DNA of 12,757 bases from JAKAVK01 sp964419095 (GTDB lineage: Archaea > Micrarchaeota > Micrarchaeia > Micrarchaeales > CABMGC01), in contig CAYQOG010000024.1 in assembly GCA_964419095.1 (NCBI GenBank), positions 1 to 12,757 on the forward strand, read 5' to 3'. This document shows positions 6,309 through 12,757 of this stretch, one piece after another; positions within the stretch are counted from its first letter, which is position 1, and every line of letters starts with the position of its first letter. Made by a program: the position numbers and the translations under genes. Under the pieces are notes generated by a model. That model was given only the letters and a program-made list of their open reading frames with translations. It did no database searches and was not told the origin of the DNA.

Positions 6309-6779
6309 TCATTTTAGATGGTCATGGCCCTTGCGGCGATGCGCTATCCATCTCTTTTCCTCATCGTTGGGCGTGAGCTTCATGCCCGCCATCCATAGGT
6401 ACATCCTTGAGGTCGATGCGCCTAGGAAACTGAACCTCTCCTGCAGGTCGTACCCGAGTCCGTATTCGGATTTGAACGAGTCCATGTACTTGGGGAAGGA
6501 CTTGAACTCCTGCTCTATCTTCTGGAACTCCTTCGCGTTGGATATGGTTGAGCGTATCTTCTTCTCGTTGCGCACTATTCCAGCGTCGCCCATCAGCCGG
6601 GCCACGTCTTTTTCATCGAACTTCGCTACCTTCTGTATCGAGAACCCTGAAAAGGCCTTCCTGAAATTGGGCCACTTGTTCTCTATCATCTTCCAGTTGA
6701 GCCCCGCCTGGAATATCGCGCGGCTCATCCGCTCGAAGTATTCGTCATCGTCCCTGGGCTGCTTGATGTTGAAAGGCAT
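6309..6779 (-). CDS. DNA-3-methyladenine glycosylase I-like protein (divergent Tag family)
   Basis: The 156-residue helical protein matches the Tag/COG2818 fold in its core: IFQAGLNWKMIENKWPNFRK (22-41), then FSIQKVAKFDEKDVARLM (46-63) and the helix-hairpin-helix region DAGIVRNEKKIRSTISNA (65-82). Tag removes 3-methyladenine from DNA in base-excision repair. Two key features of E. coli Tag are missing. The base-recognition Glu38 position is Ala21 here, although the Trp46 equivalent (Trp29) is kept. The Cys/His zinc-binding ends are also absent, and the protein is shorter than the usual ~187 residues. It resembles a broad subgroup of COG2818 proteins with a similar core, so activity is uncertain. 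The ATG at 6779 has GTGAT upstream as a ribosome-binding site. A TTG at 6794 would add five residues but sits at the predicted transcription start. Confidence 0.75.
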   Translation of the reverse strand: MPFNIKQPRDDDEYFERMSRAIFQAGLNWKMIENKWPNFRKAFSGFSIQKVAKFDEKDVARLMGDAGIVRNEKKIRSTISNAKEFQKIEQEFKSFPKYMDSFKSEYGLGYDLQERFSFLGASTSRMYLWMAGMKLTPNDEEKRWIAHRRKGHDHLK

Positions 6780-6815
6780 ATTATCACAGGACAATGGAAA
6801 ATATCCGATTCACGC

Positions 6816-6822
6816 TTATATA
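6816..6822. promoter_or_regulatory. Bidirectional TATA element between the glycosylase-like and aminopeptidase genes
   Basis: TTATATA reads as TATATAAG on the minus strand, after a purine-rich GGAAAAG that suits a BRE, and as CTTATATAC on the plus strand. Predicted transcription starts are near 6794 (minus) and 6844 (plus), leaving similar leaders of about 15 and 19 nt. A perfect 7-bp inverted repeat (TGGAAAA 6795-6801, TTTTCCA 6824-6830) brackets it. Confidence 0.6.
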
Positions 6823-6854
6823 CTTTTCCAGCGGAGAGAATTATGGCTATTATT

Positions 6855-6860
6855 GAGGTG
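6855..6860 (+). promoter_or_regulatory. Ribosome-binding site of the M1 aminopeptidase gene
   Basis: GAGGTG is complementary to the 16S 3' end and ends 2 nt before the ATG at 6863. It supports that ATG over the out-of-frame ATG at 6843. Confidence 0.7.
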
Positions 6861-6862
6861 CT

Positions 6863-9406
6863 ATGGTGGAGGGGAAGAGGTACCGGACTCTAGGCGGCAA
6901 TGTAATCCCGGAGAATTACAACATAACTTTCGACACGGACCTCAAGACCTTCAAGTTCGCTGGAAACGAGAAAATAAGGGTAAAAATCAAGAAAGCCACA
7001 AAGAGGATAAGCCTTAATGCCGTGGACCTCAAGATAATAAGCGCAAAGGTCACTTCGAAAAGAGGGGTCCATGATGCGAAAGTGGGCGGGAATAAGAAAA
7101 GGAAGGAGATAACGCTTAAGCTGCAGAAGGCAGTGGCGGGAGATGCCACGATAGGGATAGAATTCGTAGGCATCAACAATGACAAGATGTACGGTTTCTA
7201 CAGAAGCAGGTATATGGAGAACGGCAAGGAGAGGTATCTGCTTACGTCACAGTTCGAAGCTGCGGATGCAAGAACGGCGTTCCCATGCTTTGACGAGCCC
7301 GCATTCAAGGCAACCTATGACATAGCCATGATAATCGACAATGATTTCGATGCCGTCTCGAACATGCCGATAAAGAGCGTCGCAAGATATGAAAAGGAGA
7401 GGAAAGTGGTGACATTCAAGACTACGCCGCGCATGTCCTCCTATCTGCTCTACCTGGGAGTGGGAAGGTTCGAGAGCGTTACTGGAAGCCTTGGCAAGCT
7501 GAAGTTGCGCGTGATGACAGTGCCTGGGAAGAAGAAGCTTGCAAGGCTGCCTTTGAAATACGCAAAGCAGTTCATAAAGTTCTTCAACGGGTACTTTGGC
7601 ATAGACTACCCCTTGCCCAAGGCAGACTTCCTTGCCATACCGGACTTCAGCGCAGGCGCCATGGAGAACTGGGGCGCGATAACATTCCGGGAGATAGCCT
7701 TGCTGGGCGACGAGAAGAGCACGCCGATAGCAATGCAGCAGCAGATAGCGGAAACGGTGGCGCACGAACTTGCGCACCAGTGGTTCGGCGACCTTGTCAC
7801 AATGCAGTGGTGGAACGACCTCTGGCTCAACGAAAGCTTCGCCACTTTCATGGCAAACAAGGCACTCGATGCTGTGTACCCGGAGTGGGACATGAAGAAG
7901 CAATATTTCGACGATGTTATTTCAGCAGCCTTCTCTGCCGATGCGCTCAAGTCAACGCACCCGATAAGCGTGCACGTGAGCACTCCGGAGGAGATAGACC
8001 AGATATTCGACGCCATAAGTTACGAGAAGGGAGGGACAGTGCTACACATGCTGGAGAATTATGCCGGAGAGGAACCATTCAGAAGGGGACTTCACGCTTA
8101 CTTGAAGAAGCATGCCTATGGCAACGCAACCAAGTACGACCTATGGAAGGCGGTTGACAGCCAGGCTTCGAAAGGATCGAAGAATATCATGAAGTTTGCA
8201 AGCAACTGGATAAACAATCCGGGTTATCCGATAGTCGAAGTGAGCAGGTCGGGGAGCAATTTCAACCTGAAGCAGAGGAGATTCCTCATTGTTGATTACA
8301 AGAATCAAACGAATGAGAGATGGCCAATTCCTCTCGATTATACGCTTGACGGAAAGAAAACAATGCAGACAGTGCTTGACGGGCAGCAGACAACAGTCAG
8401 GGCAGGCAACGCAAAGTGGATAAAGCTGAATTACGGGCAGCACTATCTTTACAGGGTCAGGTACCCGCAAGAAAATCTCGAGAAGGTCGGAGTGATGATA
8501 AAATCAGGGAAGCTCAAAGGAGCTGACTCATGGGGAATCGAGAACGACCTCTTTGTGCTGGCCAGGTCCGGAAAGATAAAAGCGGATGAATATCTTGATT
8601 TTGTCGAATCTTATTGCATGAATACAGATTATCCTCTAAGCTTCAACGTTTCATCGCACCTCGGATGGCTGAAAAACATGTTTGATGGAAAAGGACCATC
8701 AGCCAGGTTAAGAAGGATAAGCACGGCATACCATCAGAAAGTGCTTGGGAAGCTTGGATGGAGGAAAAGAAGCGGGGAGGACAGCATAAAGACGATGTTC
8801 AGGAGCATCGCAATCTCGAGCCTGGGGCAATTGGAACACAAGCAGACGGTTTCAAGGGCCCTCTCCATATTCAACGGATACCTTAAGGGGAAGAAGATCG
8901 AGCCGAACATAAAAGGTGCGATATATGGCATAGCGGCATGGACAGGAAACATGGCGCGCTACAGGAAGATGGTGGCGCTCTACAAGAGGGAGGAGATTCC
9001 CGACGACAAGAGGAGGCTGCTCCAATCGCTTGCCATGTTCCGGGACAGGGAGATAATAGGCGATGCGCTGAAGTTTGCATTCTCCAAGGACGTGAGGCTC
9101 CAGGACTCTTTCATTCTTCCAGCGATAATATCATCGAATCCGGTAGGCAGGACAATCATATGGCCATGGACAAGGAGCAACTGGAAGAGGCTTATGAAGA
9201 CCTATGACAGCGGCACGCACATGCTCGAAAGATTCGTTGTTAACCTCTCTTCTGCTTCGGATCCAGGACAAAGGAGGGAGATAGAGGCGTTCTTCGGCAA
9301 GAGGGGCAACATGAGAGGGGATATAAGGCTTAGGACAAAGCAGACCCTCGAGAAGATAGAGGCCAACATCAACTTCATGAAGGCTAATGGGATAGGAAAG
9401 GACTAG
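6863..9406 (+). CDS. M1-family zinc aminopeptidase (tricorn interacting factor F2/F3 type)
   Basis: This cytosolic zinc metallopeptidase of 847 residues removes N-terminal amino acids from peptides, in archaea typically downstream of the proteasome or tricorn protease. The N-terminal beta domain includes FEAADARTAFPCFDEPAFKA (about 131-150). The exopeptidase motif GAMEN is at 265-269. The zinc site is HELAH (301-305) with the third ligand Glu324 in NES, and the transition-state Tyr387 lies in SYEKGGTVL. A linker beta domain (about 455-520, with PGYPIVEV and QRRF) and a long alpha-helical ERAP1-like C-terminal domain (about 525-840) follow. All catalytic residues are intact. There is no signal peptide or membrane segment. 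It is somewhat longer than the ~780-residue Thermoplasma factors. It is divergent from the glycosylase-like gene, and its stop codon overlaps that of the convergent HerA-like gene. Confidence 0.95.
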   Translation: MVEGKRYRTLGGNVIPENYNITFDTDLKTFKFAGNEKIRVKIKKATKRISLNAVDLKIISAKVTSKRGVHDAKVGGNKKRKEITLKLQKAVAGDATIGIEFVGINNDKMYGFYRSRYMENGKERYLLTSQFEAADARTAFPCFDEPAFKATYDIAMIIDNDFDAVSNMPIKSVARYEKERKVVTFKTTPRMSSYLLYLGVGRFESVTGSLGKLKLRVMTVPGKKKLARLPLKYAKQFIKFFNGYFGIDYPLPKADFLAIPDFSAGAMENWGAITFREIALLGDEKSTPIAMQQQIAETVAHELAHQWFGDLVTMQWWNDLWLNESFATFMANKALDAVYPEWDMKKQYFDDVISAAFSADALKSTHPISVHVSTPEEIDQIFDAISYEKGGTVLHMLENYAGEEPFRRGLHAYLKKHAYGNATKYDLWKAVDSQASKGSKNIMKFASNWINNPGYPIVEVSRSGSNFNLKQRRFLIVDYKNQTNERWPIPLDYTLDGKKTMQTVLDGQQTTVRAGNAKWIKLNYGQHYLYRVRYPQENLEKVGVMIKSGKLKGADSWGIENDLFVLARSGKIKADEYLDFVESYCMNTDYPLSFNVSSHLGWLKNMFDGKGPSARLRRISTAYHQKVLGKLGWRKRSGEDSIKTMFRSIAISSLGQLEHKQTVSRALSIFNGYLKGKKIEPNIKGAIYGIAAWTGNMARYRKMVALYKREEIPDDKRRLLQSLAMFRDREIIGDALKFAFSKDVRLQDSFILPAIISSNPVGRTIIWPWTRSNWKRLMKTYDSGTHMLERFVVNLSSASDPGQRREIEAFFGKRGNMRGDIRLRTKQTLEKIEANINFMKANGIGKD

Positions 9407-10965
9407 CCTAGAAGCTTTGGGTCCAGCTCCTTTCCGAATACGGCATCAATCCTGAATACCCTTACCTTATCCCCCTTCCTGAGGGTTATCTCGTAGAATG
9501 GAAGGTAGACTTCCTGCAGATCTGATATAACTGCATTGGGAAATGCAAGGGCTATTGCCTGCTCTGCAGACCTTCTCGCGCTGCTAGCTCCTCCTGCAAT
9601 GTCACTGTCACTTATGGCCCTGTCCGAAAGGTCAGGGGACCCTGACATAAGCATGTTCCTCCTGTCTGGAGTTCTTATCCTGTCCCCGTTTATTGAAATG
9701 AGCTTGTAGTCCTCAAGCCTGTCTATGGCCTTGAATGCGGTGCCTTCAGAGACTCCGTTCTCCCTTGCCATCTTTTCTATATCCGATGTCCTCCTGCCGT
9801 TAAGAATGGGGAGCAACTTCCTTTCGGTAGGACTGAGCTTCACCTTTGCGCCAGTCAGCGCGTCTGCTCTTTCCACCTTCCCGCTTAGCATCACCGCCTG
9901 GAGCTTGCCGTCAATAAGTAAGCTGCGCTCCTCGAACTCGTTCCTTCTTCCGGTAGGAACTCGCAGCTTTGCAAGATGCATAGGTATGTATTTCTCGGAC
10001 ATATTCTCCAGGGACTCGGTTGCGTCTCCGAAGATGAGGAACTTCTTCTTGAGAGCTCTTGTTGCATACGCCCTGGCAAATTCTTCTGATACAGTTTCCT
10101 TTATTACCGTCTGGGCGTTGCCGCTTGCAGGTTTCATGGTTCCCGGCTTCTTTGCAGGAGAAACGCCCTTCAGCTCCTTCACCAGTGACGCGATGTTGAT
10201 TTCCTCTCCTGCATTCTCGATCAGGGTTGGGGTTGATCCTCCGTGCTTTACGGTTCTCTGCTTCACCTTGAACCTTGCGTTCTCTCCCAGGCCAAAACTT
10301 ACGAACTCACCGGTCTTCAGCGTCGGGAGCCTTGACAATTCCTTTTTATCGTCGAATAGTATGTTGACTGCGCTCAGGTCGTTCTCGATTGTCAGCTTGC
10401 CTATGAAACCGTATGAACACTGCGCCAGGACGTTCTTGTTTATGTTTGCAGGCCTCTGCGTAGCAACGATGAGGCCTATGCCGCGCTTCCTTCCCCTTAC
10501 GCTTATTTCTTCAACGCGATTGAGTCCCTTGTGCAGGATCTGCGGGCTGAACTTATCAGCCTCCTCTATTATGACCAGATACGGAGACCTCATCTTCTCC
10601 TCGAGCGAGTATAGTTTCGACAACACTTCCTCAACGCACTTCTGCCTCTCTATCTCGTCAGAAACATCGAATACTATAGGTATCCTGTTCTTTATGCTGC
10701 TCCTGAGCAGCTTCTCGTAATCCACATTAATTGGAAGATCAGCACCCTCTCCACCTACCCAGAGGATATTGAAGGCGCTCTTTAGGGAATTATACTCTCC
10801 CTCCGTGTCGATTATTATGTAAGGCAGACTGTTCCTGGAGAGCTCCTCGGCTATCACGCCCACAAGGTATGACTTCCCGGAACCGCTCTGGCCTATGACG
10901 CAGCACCTTCCTGTGAGCATCGCCTGCGCGTCTACGCCTATCCCCTCGCCCAGATTGATCTCCAT
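9403..10965 (-). CDS. HerA-like (DUF87) ATPase with C-terminal winged-helix region
   Basis: The 520-residue P-loop ATPase belongs to the HerA/FtsK group. It has Walker A GQSGSGKS (25-32), the IIDTEGEY strand (51-58), Walker B YLVIIEEAD (129-137), the RGRKRGIG arginine segment (158-165), and the sensor VATQRPANINKNVLAQ (167-182). Such proteins translocate DNA; HerA proper works with NurA in end resection, but no nurA, mre11 or rad50 gene is present here. After the motor comes a low-complexity linker (about 265-290), a domain at about 290-370, a winged-helix-like unit (about 377-426: LSPTERKLLPIL through LEDYKLISI), an acidic/Ser-rich linker, and a final beta-rich piece (about 485-515). It has no N-terminal HAS barrel. 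The ATG at 10965 has a TATA box about 27 nt upstream, so it is leaderless. Its exact role is uncertain. Confidence 0.88.
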   Translation of the reverse strand: MEINLGEGIGVDAQAMLTGRCCVIGQSGSGKSYLVGVIAEELSRNSLPYIIIDTEGEYNSLKSAFNILWVGGEGADLPINVDYEKLLRSSIKNRIPIVFDVSDEIERQKCVEEVLSKLYSLEEKMRSPYLVIIEEADKFSPQILHKGLNRVEEISVRGRKRGIGLIVATQRPANINKNVLAQCSYGFIGKLTIENDLSAVNILFDDKKELSRLPTLKTGEFVSFGLGENARFKVKQRTVKHGGSTPTLIENAGEEINIASLVKELKGVSPAKKPGTMKPASGNAQTVIKETVSEEFARAYATRALKKKFLIFGDATESLENMSEKYIPMHLAKLRVPTGRRNEFEERSLLIDGKLQAVMLSGKVERADALTGAKVKLSPTERKLLPILNGRRTSDIEKMARENGVSEGTAFKAIDRLEDYKLISINGDRIRTPDRRNMLMSGSPDLSDRAISDSDIAGGASSARRSAEQAIALAFPNAVISDLQEVYLPFYEITLRKGDKVRVFRIDAVFGKELDPKLLG

Positions 10966-10987
10966 TGATTGGATTACTCGAAATATG

Positions 10988-10995
10988 TTTAAAAA
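10988..10995 (-). promoter_or_regulatory. TATA box of the HerA-like gene
   Basis: The minus strand reads TTTTTAAA, centred about 27 nt upstream of the ATG at 10965. The implied transcription start is almost at the start codon. Confidence 0.55.
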
Positions 10996-11013
10996 GAGGA
11001 TGCAAGCCCTTTG

Positions 11014-11043
11014 ATGGCATGGTTATATAAAACGGCATGCCAT
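11014..11043. repeat. Perfect 8-bp inverted repeat enclosing a TATA box (candidate operator)
   Basis: ATGGCATG (11014-11021) and its exact reverse complement CATGCCAT (11036-11043) flank a 14-bp spacer holding the TATA box at 11023-11030. The repeat lies upstream of the predicted transcription start (about 11052), so it would act as DNA and not as an RNA hairpin. A dimeric regulator bound here would block TBP. It is inferred from geometry only. Confidence 0.5.
11023..11030 (+). promoter_or_regulatory. TATA box of the four-helix membrane protein gene
   Basis: TTATATAA is centred about 27 nt upstream of the ATG at 11054, giving a leaderless transcript. No Shine-Dalgarno sequence precedes that ATG. 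Confidence 0.65.
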
Positions 11044-11053
11044 TCGTATACTG

Positions 11054-11569
11054 ATGACATACACAGTTTCGGACACCGATGCAGGGGAGGCTAAGCCTGC
11101 ATCAGCGGGTGGATCAGGCGCAGCCCCGCCGGTAATAAGGATACCGATAAAGTACCGGTTGGTCTCAGCGTTGGTCTCCTGCCTGGTCGCGCTTGAGCTT
11201 TTTGGCATATTGGCGCTGATATATACGCGCGTATTCCTCTCCTTCTCGCTTGTGAGCAATCTTCTCTATTTGCTGATATTCGCGCCTGTGCTTGTGGCTT
11301 TTGGGTTCTTCTATCTCAGCCTGAGCGACGCTTTCAACGAGAGGCTGAAGGAGAAGAGGAGCCTGAAGGATCCCCTGACCGAAGCGGCGTTTGCTGTCAT
11401 AAGCGGATTCGGCGCACTGATAATCTATTACTCCATAGTATGGCTCTTTGCAAAGAGCGAGAGGACGGACCCGCAGCATTTGAGCAGGTGGGAAAAGCTA
11501 TTCGGCGCGATAATGTCGCTGGTCATCTTTTATGCGCTTATGACAGTAGTGCTGCTGCGCTATTTCTGA
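11054..11569 (+). CDS. Small four-helix membrane protein of unknown function
   Basis: I do not recognise a family. The 171-residue product has a soluble Ala/Gly/Pro-rich N-terminus (1-28) and then four predicted membrane segments at about 34-58, 66-90, 110-133 and 147-169. A charged loop lies between segments 2 and 3 (FNERLKEKRSLKDPLTE, 94-110), and a second between 3 and 4 (FAKSERTDPQHLSRWEK, 132-148). Both termini probably face the same side. It is preceded by a strong TATA box inside an inverted repeat, so its expression may be controlled. It is divergent from the HerA-like gene (88 nt apart) and convergent with the glycosyltransferase gene. Its stop codon runs into the A-run that forms the terminator of that gene. 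Confidence 0.8.
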   Translation: MTYTVSDTDAGEAKPASAGGSGAAPPVIRIPIKYRLVSALVSCLVALELFGILALIYTRVFLSFSLVSNLLYLLIFAPVLVAFGFFYLSLSDAFNERLKEKRSLKDPLTEAAFAVISGFGALIIYYSIVWLFAKSERTDPQHLSRWEKLFGAIMSLVIFYALMTVVLLRYF

Positions 11570-11577
11570 AAAAAAAA
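11569..11577 (-). terminator. T9 terminator tract of the glycosyltransferase gene
   Basis: Nine consecutive A on the plus strand read as T9 on the minus strand, 5 nt after the stop of the gene at 11583. This is a classic archaeal oligo-T termination signal. Its first base is the last base of the stop codon of the convergent gene. Confidence 0.6.
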
Positions 11578-11582
11578 GGGAA

Positions 11583-12710
11583 TCAGCACTTGTCGATCTT
11601 CGAGAATATCCCATTGTACAGCTTCGGGACCATGGAAATCCTGAACGAATCGAGGTTTCCCATGTTCCTTATGTACCTGGACTTCTTGTCGTTGACCATG
11701 ATGTCTGCCAGCGCTCTCACCAACTCGGCCTCTTCGCCGACAACGCACATGTCCTTAACCTCTTCGGGAACAGGCGAATCGAGGGGCAGGAAGGCAGGCG
11801 TGCCCAGGGCTATGCTCTCTATCGCCACTGCGCCGAGTCCCTCCCTCTCTGACATAAGCAGAAAGGCGGAGGCGCTGTTGAACTCCTGGTAGAGCTCCTT
11901 CTTTGTGGCAAAGAAGTCCTTCATGGCCACCACATTTGACAAATCCAGTTCCACTATCTTTGCCTTTATGATGTCGCGCTCCGGGCCGTTGCCTATGATC
12001 ACCGCCTTGATGGGCACTATCTCATTCACCTTCTTCACTATATCTAGCCACTTGTCCATCCTCTTCTCCTTTATCAGCCTCCCGGAGAACGCTATCGTCC
12101 TTGGCACGCTGTCCTTCGCCTCGGGAATAGACGCCACCAGAGTGTCGTCGAGTATGGGCGTGAATACGGATATCCTTTCCCTGCTTATTCCTGCGTGGAA
12201 GAGCCTCTCGGCAGTCATGCTTGAGTTTGCAATGTAGTAGCATGCGCCTTTCATGGTCAGGGAATAGCAGAATGAGCCTATTCTCCCGAGGACAGGCCCA
12301 AGGTACGATATCCAGTACGCCTTGTCCCATACCTCGACCACTTCGAGTATGAGCTTGCACTTCTTGAGCTTGGAGTAGAGGTAGAGAATAGGCAGATGCA
12401 GCACGGGAAATTGATTGGATATTATCGCATCGAACTTGTACCTGAAGAGCCTGTGGAGTCCCAACGAGAACGCGAATGCCTCGCCTATGGACCTTCTCCC
12501 CCCGGCGTAGAGCTTGCTCTTGTCGGCATCGTGGAACGTATGGTATCTTATCCCGTCCTTCGTGAACTCGCCCTGCATTCCCGGCCACTTCATCGAGAAG
12601 AAGTCTATCTCGTGCCCCTTCGAGAGCGCGATAGCCTCGTTGTAGTTCACTATCTCTATGCCGCCAACATGCCACGGATACGCTACGTCAGCCACAAAAG
12701 CGATCTTCAT
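11583..12710 (-). CDS. GT4-family glycosyltransferase (GT-B fold)
   Basis: The 375-residue cytosolic glycosyltransferase probably uses a nucleotide-activated sugar to build glycolipids, surface polysaccharide or N-glycans. The N-terminal Rossmann half begins MKIAFVADVAYPWHVGGIE (1-19) with the glycine-rich acceptor loop at Gly16-Gly17. The C-terminal half has FSGRLIKEKRMDKWLDI (208-224), AVIIGNGPERD (236-246), and the donor-binding EX7E motif EGLGAVAIE (290-298) followed by ALGTPAFLP. No membrane anchor is apparent, and acceptor and donor cannot be told from sequence. An upstream TTG at 12734 is in frame, but the predicted transcription start (about 12714) lies downstream of it, so the ATG at 12710 is preferred. 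It stands alone, with no other glycan genes in the window. Confidence 0.92.
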   Translation of the reverse strand: MKIAFVADVAYPWHVGGIEIVNYNEAIALSKGHEIDFFSMKWPGMQGEFTKDGIRYHTFHDADKSKLYAGGRRSIGEAFAFSLGLHRLFRYKFDAIISNQFPVLHLPILYLYSKLKKCKLILEVVEVWDKAYWISYLGPVLGRIGSFCYSLTMKGACYYIANSSMTAERLFHAGISRERISVFTPILDDTLVASIPEAKDSVPRTIAFSGRLIKEKRMDKWLDIVKKVNEIVPIKAVIIGNGPERDIIKAKIVELDLSNVVAMKDFFATKKELYQEFNSASAFLLMSEREGLGAVAIESIALGTPAFLPLDSPVPEEVKDMCVVGEEAELVRALADIMVNDKKSRYIRNMGNLDSFRISMVPKLYNGIFSKIDKC

Positions 12711-12735
12711 GTCCACACGCTTAGGTAGTGGCAAC

Positions 12736-12744
12736 TAAAATATA
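12736..12744 (-). promoter_or_regulatory. TATA box of the glycosyltransferase gene
   Basis: The minus strand reads TATATTTTA about 30 nt upstream of the ATG at 12710, giving a near-leaderless transcript. It lies almost at the right window edge. Confidence 0.55.
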
Positions 12745-12757
12745 TGAATTAGTTAGT

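Noticed and set aside
6196..7017. 273-codon plus-strand frame spanning three genes
   Set aside because: It crosses the ends of the AAA-associated gene, the whole glycosylase-like gene and the start of the aminopeptidase, all of which have family support. It has no recognisable content.
9725..10720. 331-codon open frame on the plus strand opposite the HerA-like gene
   Set aside because: Its product is low-complexity, rich in Ser/Phe/Leu, with no motif, while the minus strand encodes clear Walker motifs. It is an antisense shadow.
12711..12734. Upstream TTG start for the glycosyltransferase
   Set aside because: It lies upstream of the predicted transcription start, and the fold begins at the ATG at 12710.
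1..12757. tRNA, rRNA, CRISPR array, transposase or integration site
   Set aside because: All gaps are short, and no cloverleaf, spaced direct repeats or transposase motifs were seen on either strand.

Overview
The window is archaeal DNA. The evidence is an archaeal-type SecY, a HerA-like (DUF87) ATPase, an M1 aminopeptidase of the tricorn-interacting-factor type, a DUF973-like membrane protein, a duplicated anion-ABC permease, TATA boxes about 25-30 nt upstream of start codons, and many apparently leaderless genes. Arg AGG/AGA and Ile ATA codons are common throughout. The long SecY and the overall style fit an acidophilic or small-genome lineage such as Micrarchaeota or a Thermoplasmata relative, but I cannot fix the phylum from sequence alone. 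I see no rRNA, tRNA, CRISPR array or insertion sequence. Every intergenic gap is shorter than about 130 nt.

Layout. (1) Bases 1-3255, minus strand: a protein with a histone H1-like Lys/Ala-rich tail and a V4R sensor domain is followed after 17 nt by secY. A DUF973-like membrane protein follows with its own promoter and runs off the left edge. (2) 3256-3381 is a divergent promoter region. (3) 3382-5740, plus strand: an operon of a fused double permease and an ATPase of the nitrate/taurine/sulfonate-type ABC importer family. Its last codon abuts the stop codon of a convergent gene (5741-6229, minus) encoding a stand-alone AAA-associated C-terminal domain, normally found as the tail of such ATPases. 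(4) 6309-6779 (minus) is a divergent 3-methyladenine glycosylase I-like protein. It shares a bidirectional TATA element with the M1 aminopeptidase at 6863-9406 (plus). (5) The aminopeptidase and a HerA-like ATPase (9403-10965, minus) converge and share a CTAG in which both stop codons are embedded. (6) A small four-helix membrane protein (11054-11569, plus) has a TATA box centred inside a perfect 8-bp inverted repeat. (7) A GT4 glycosyltransferase (11583-12710, minus) ends in a T9 tract.

Functional picture. The region mixes housekeeping genes (protein export, peptide degradation, DNA maintenance) with a small transport and sensing module. The transport genes lack a substrate-binding protein here, carry their regulatory ATPase-tail domain as a separate convergent gene, and are divergent from a zinc-site V4R protein whose basic tail could bind DNA. 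That combination is the most interesting part of the window. Linking the V4R protein to transporter control is inference from position.
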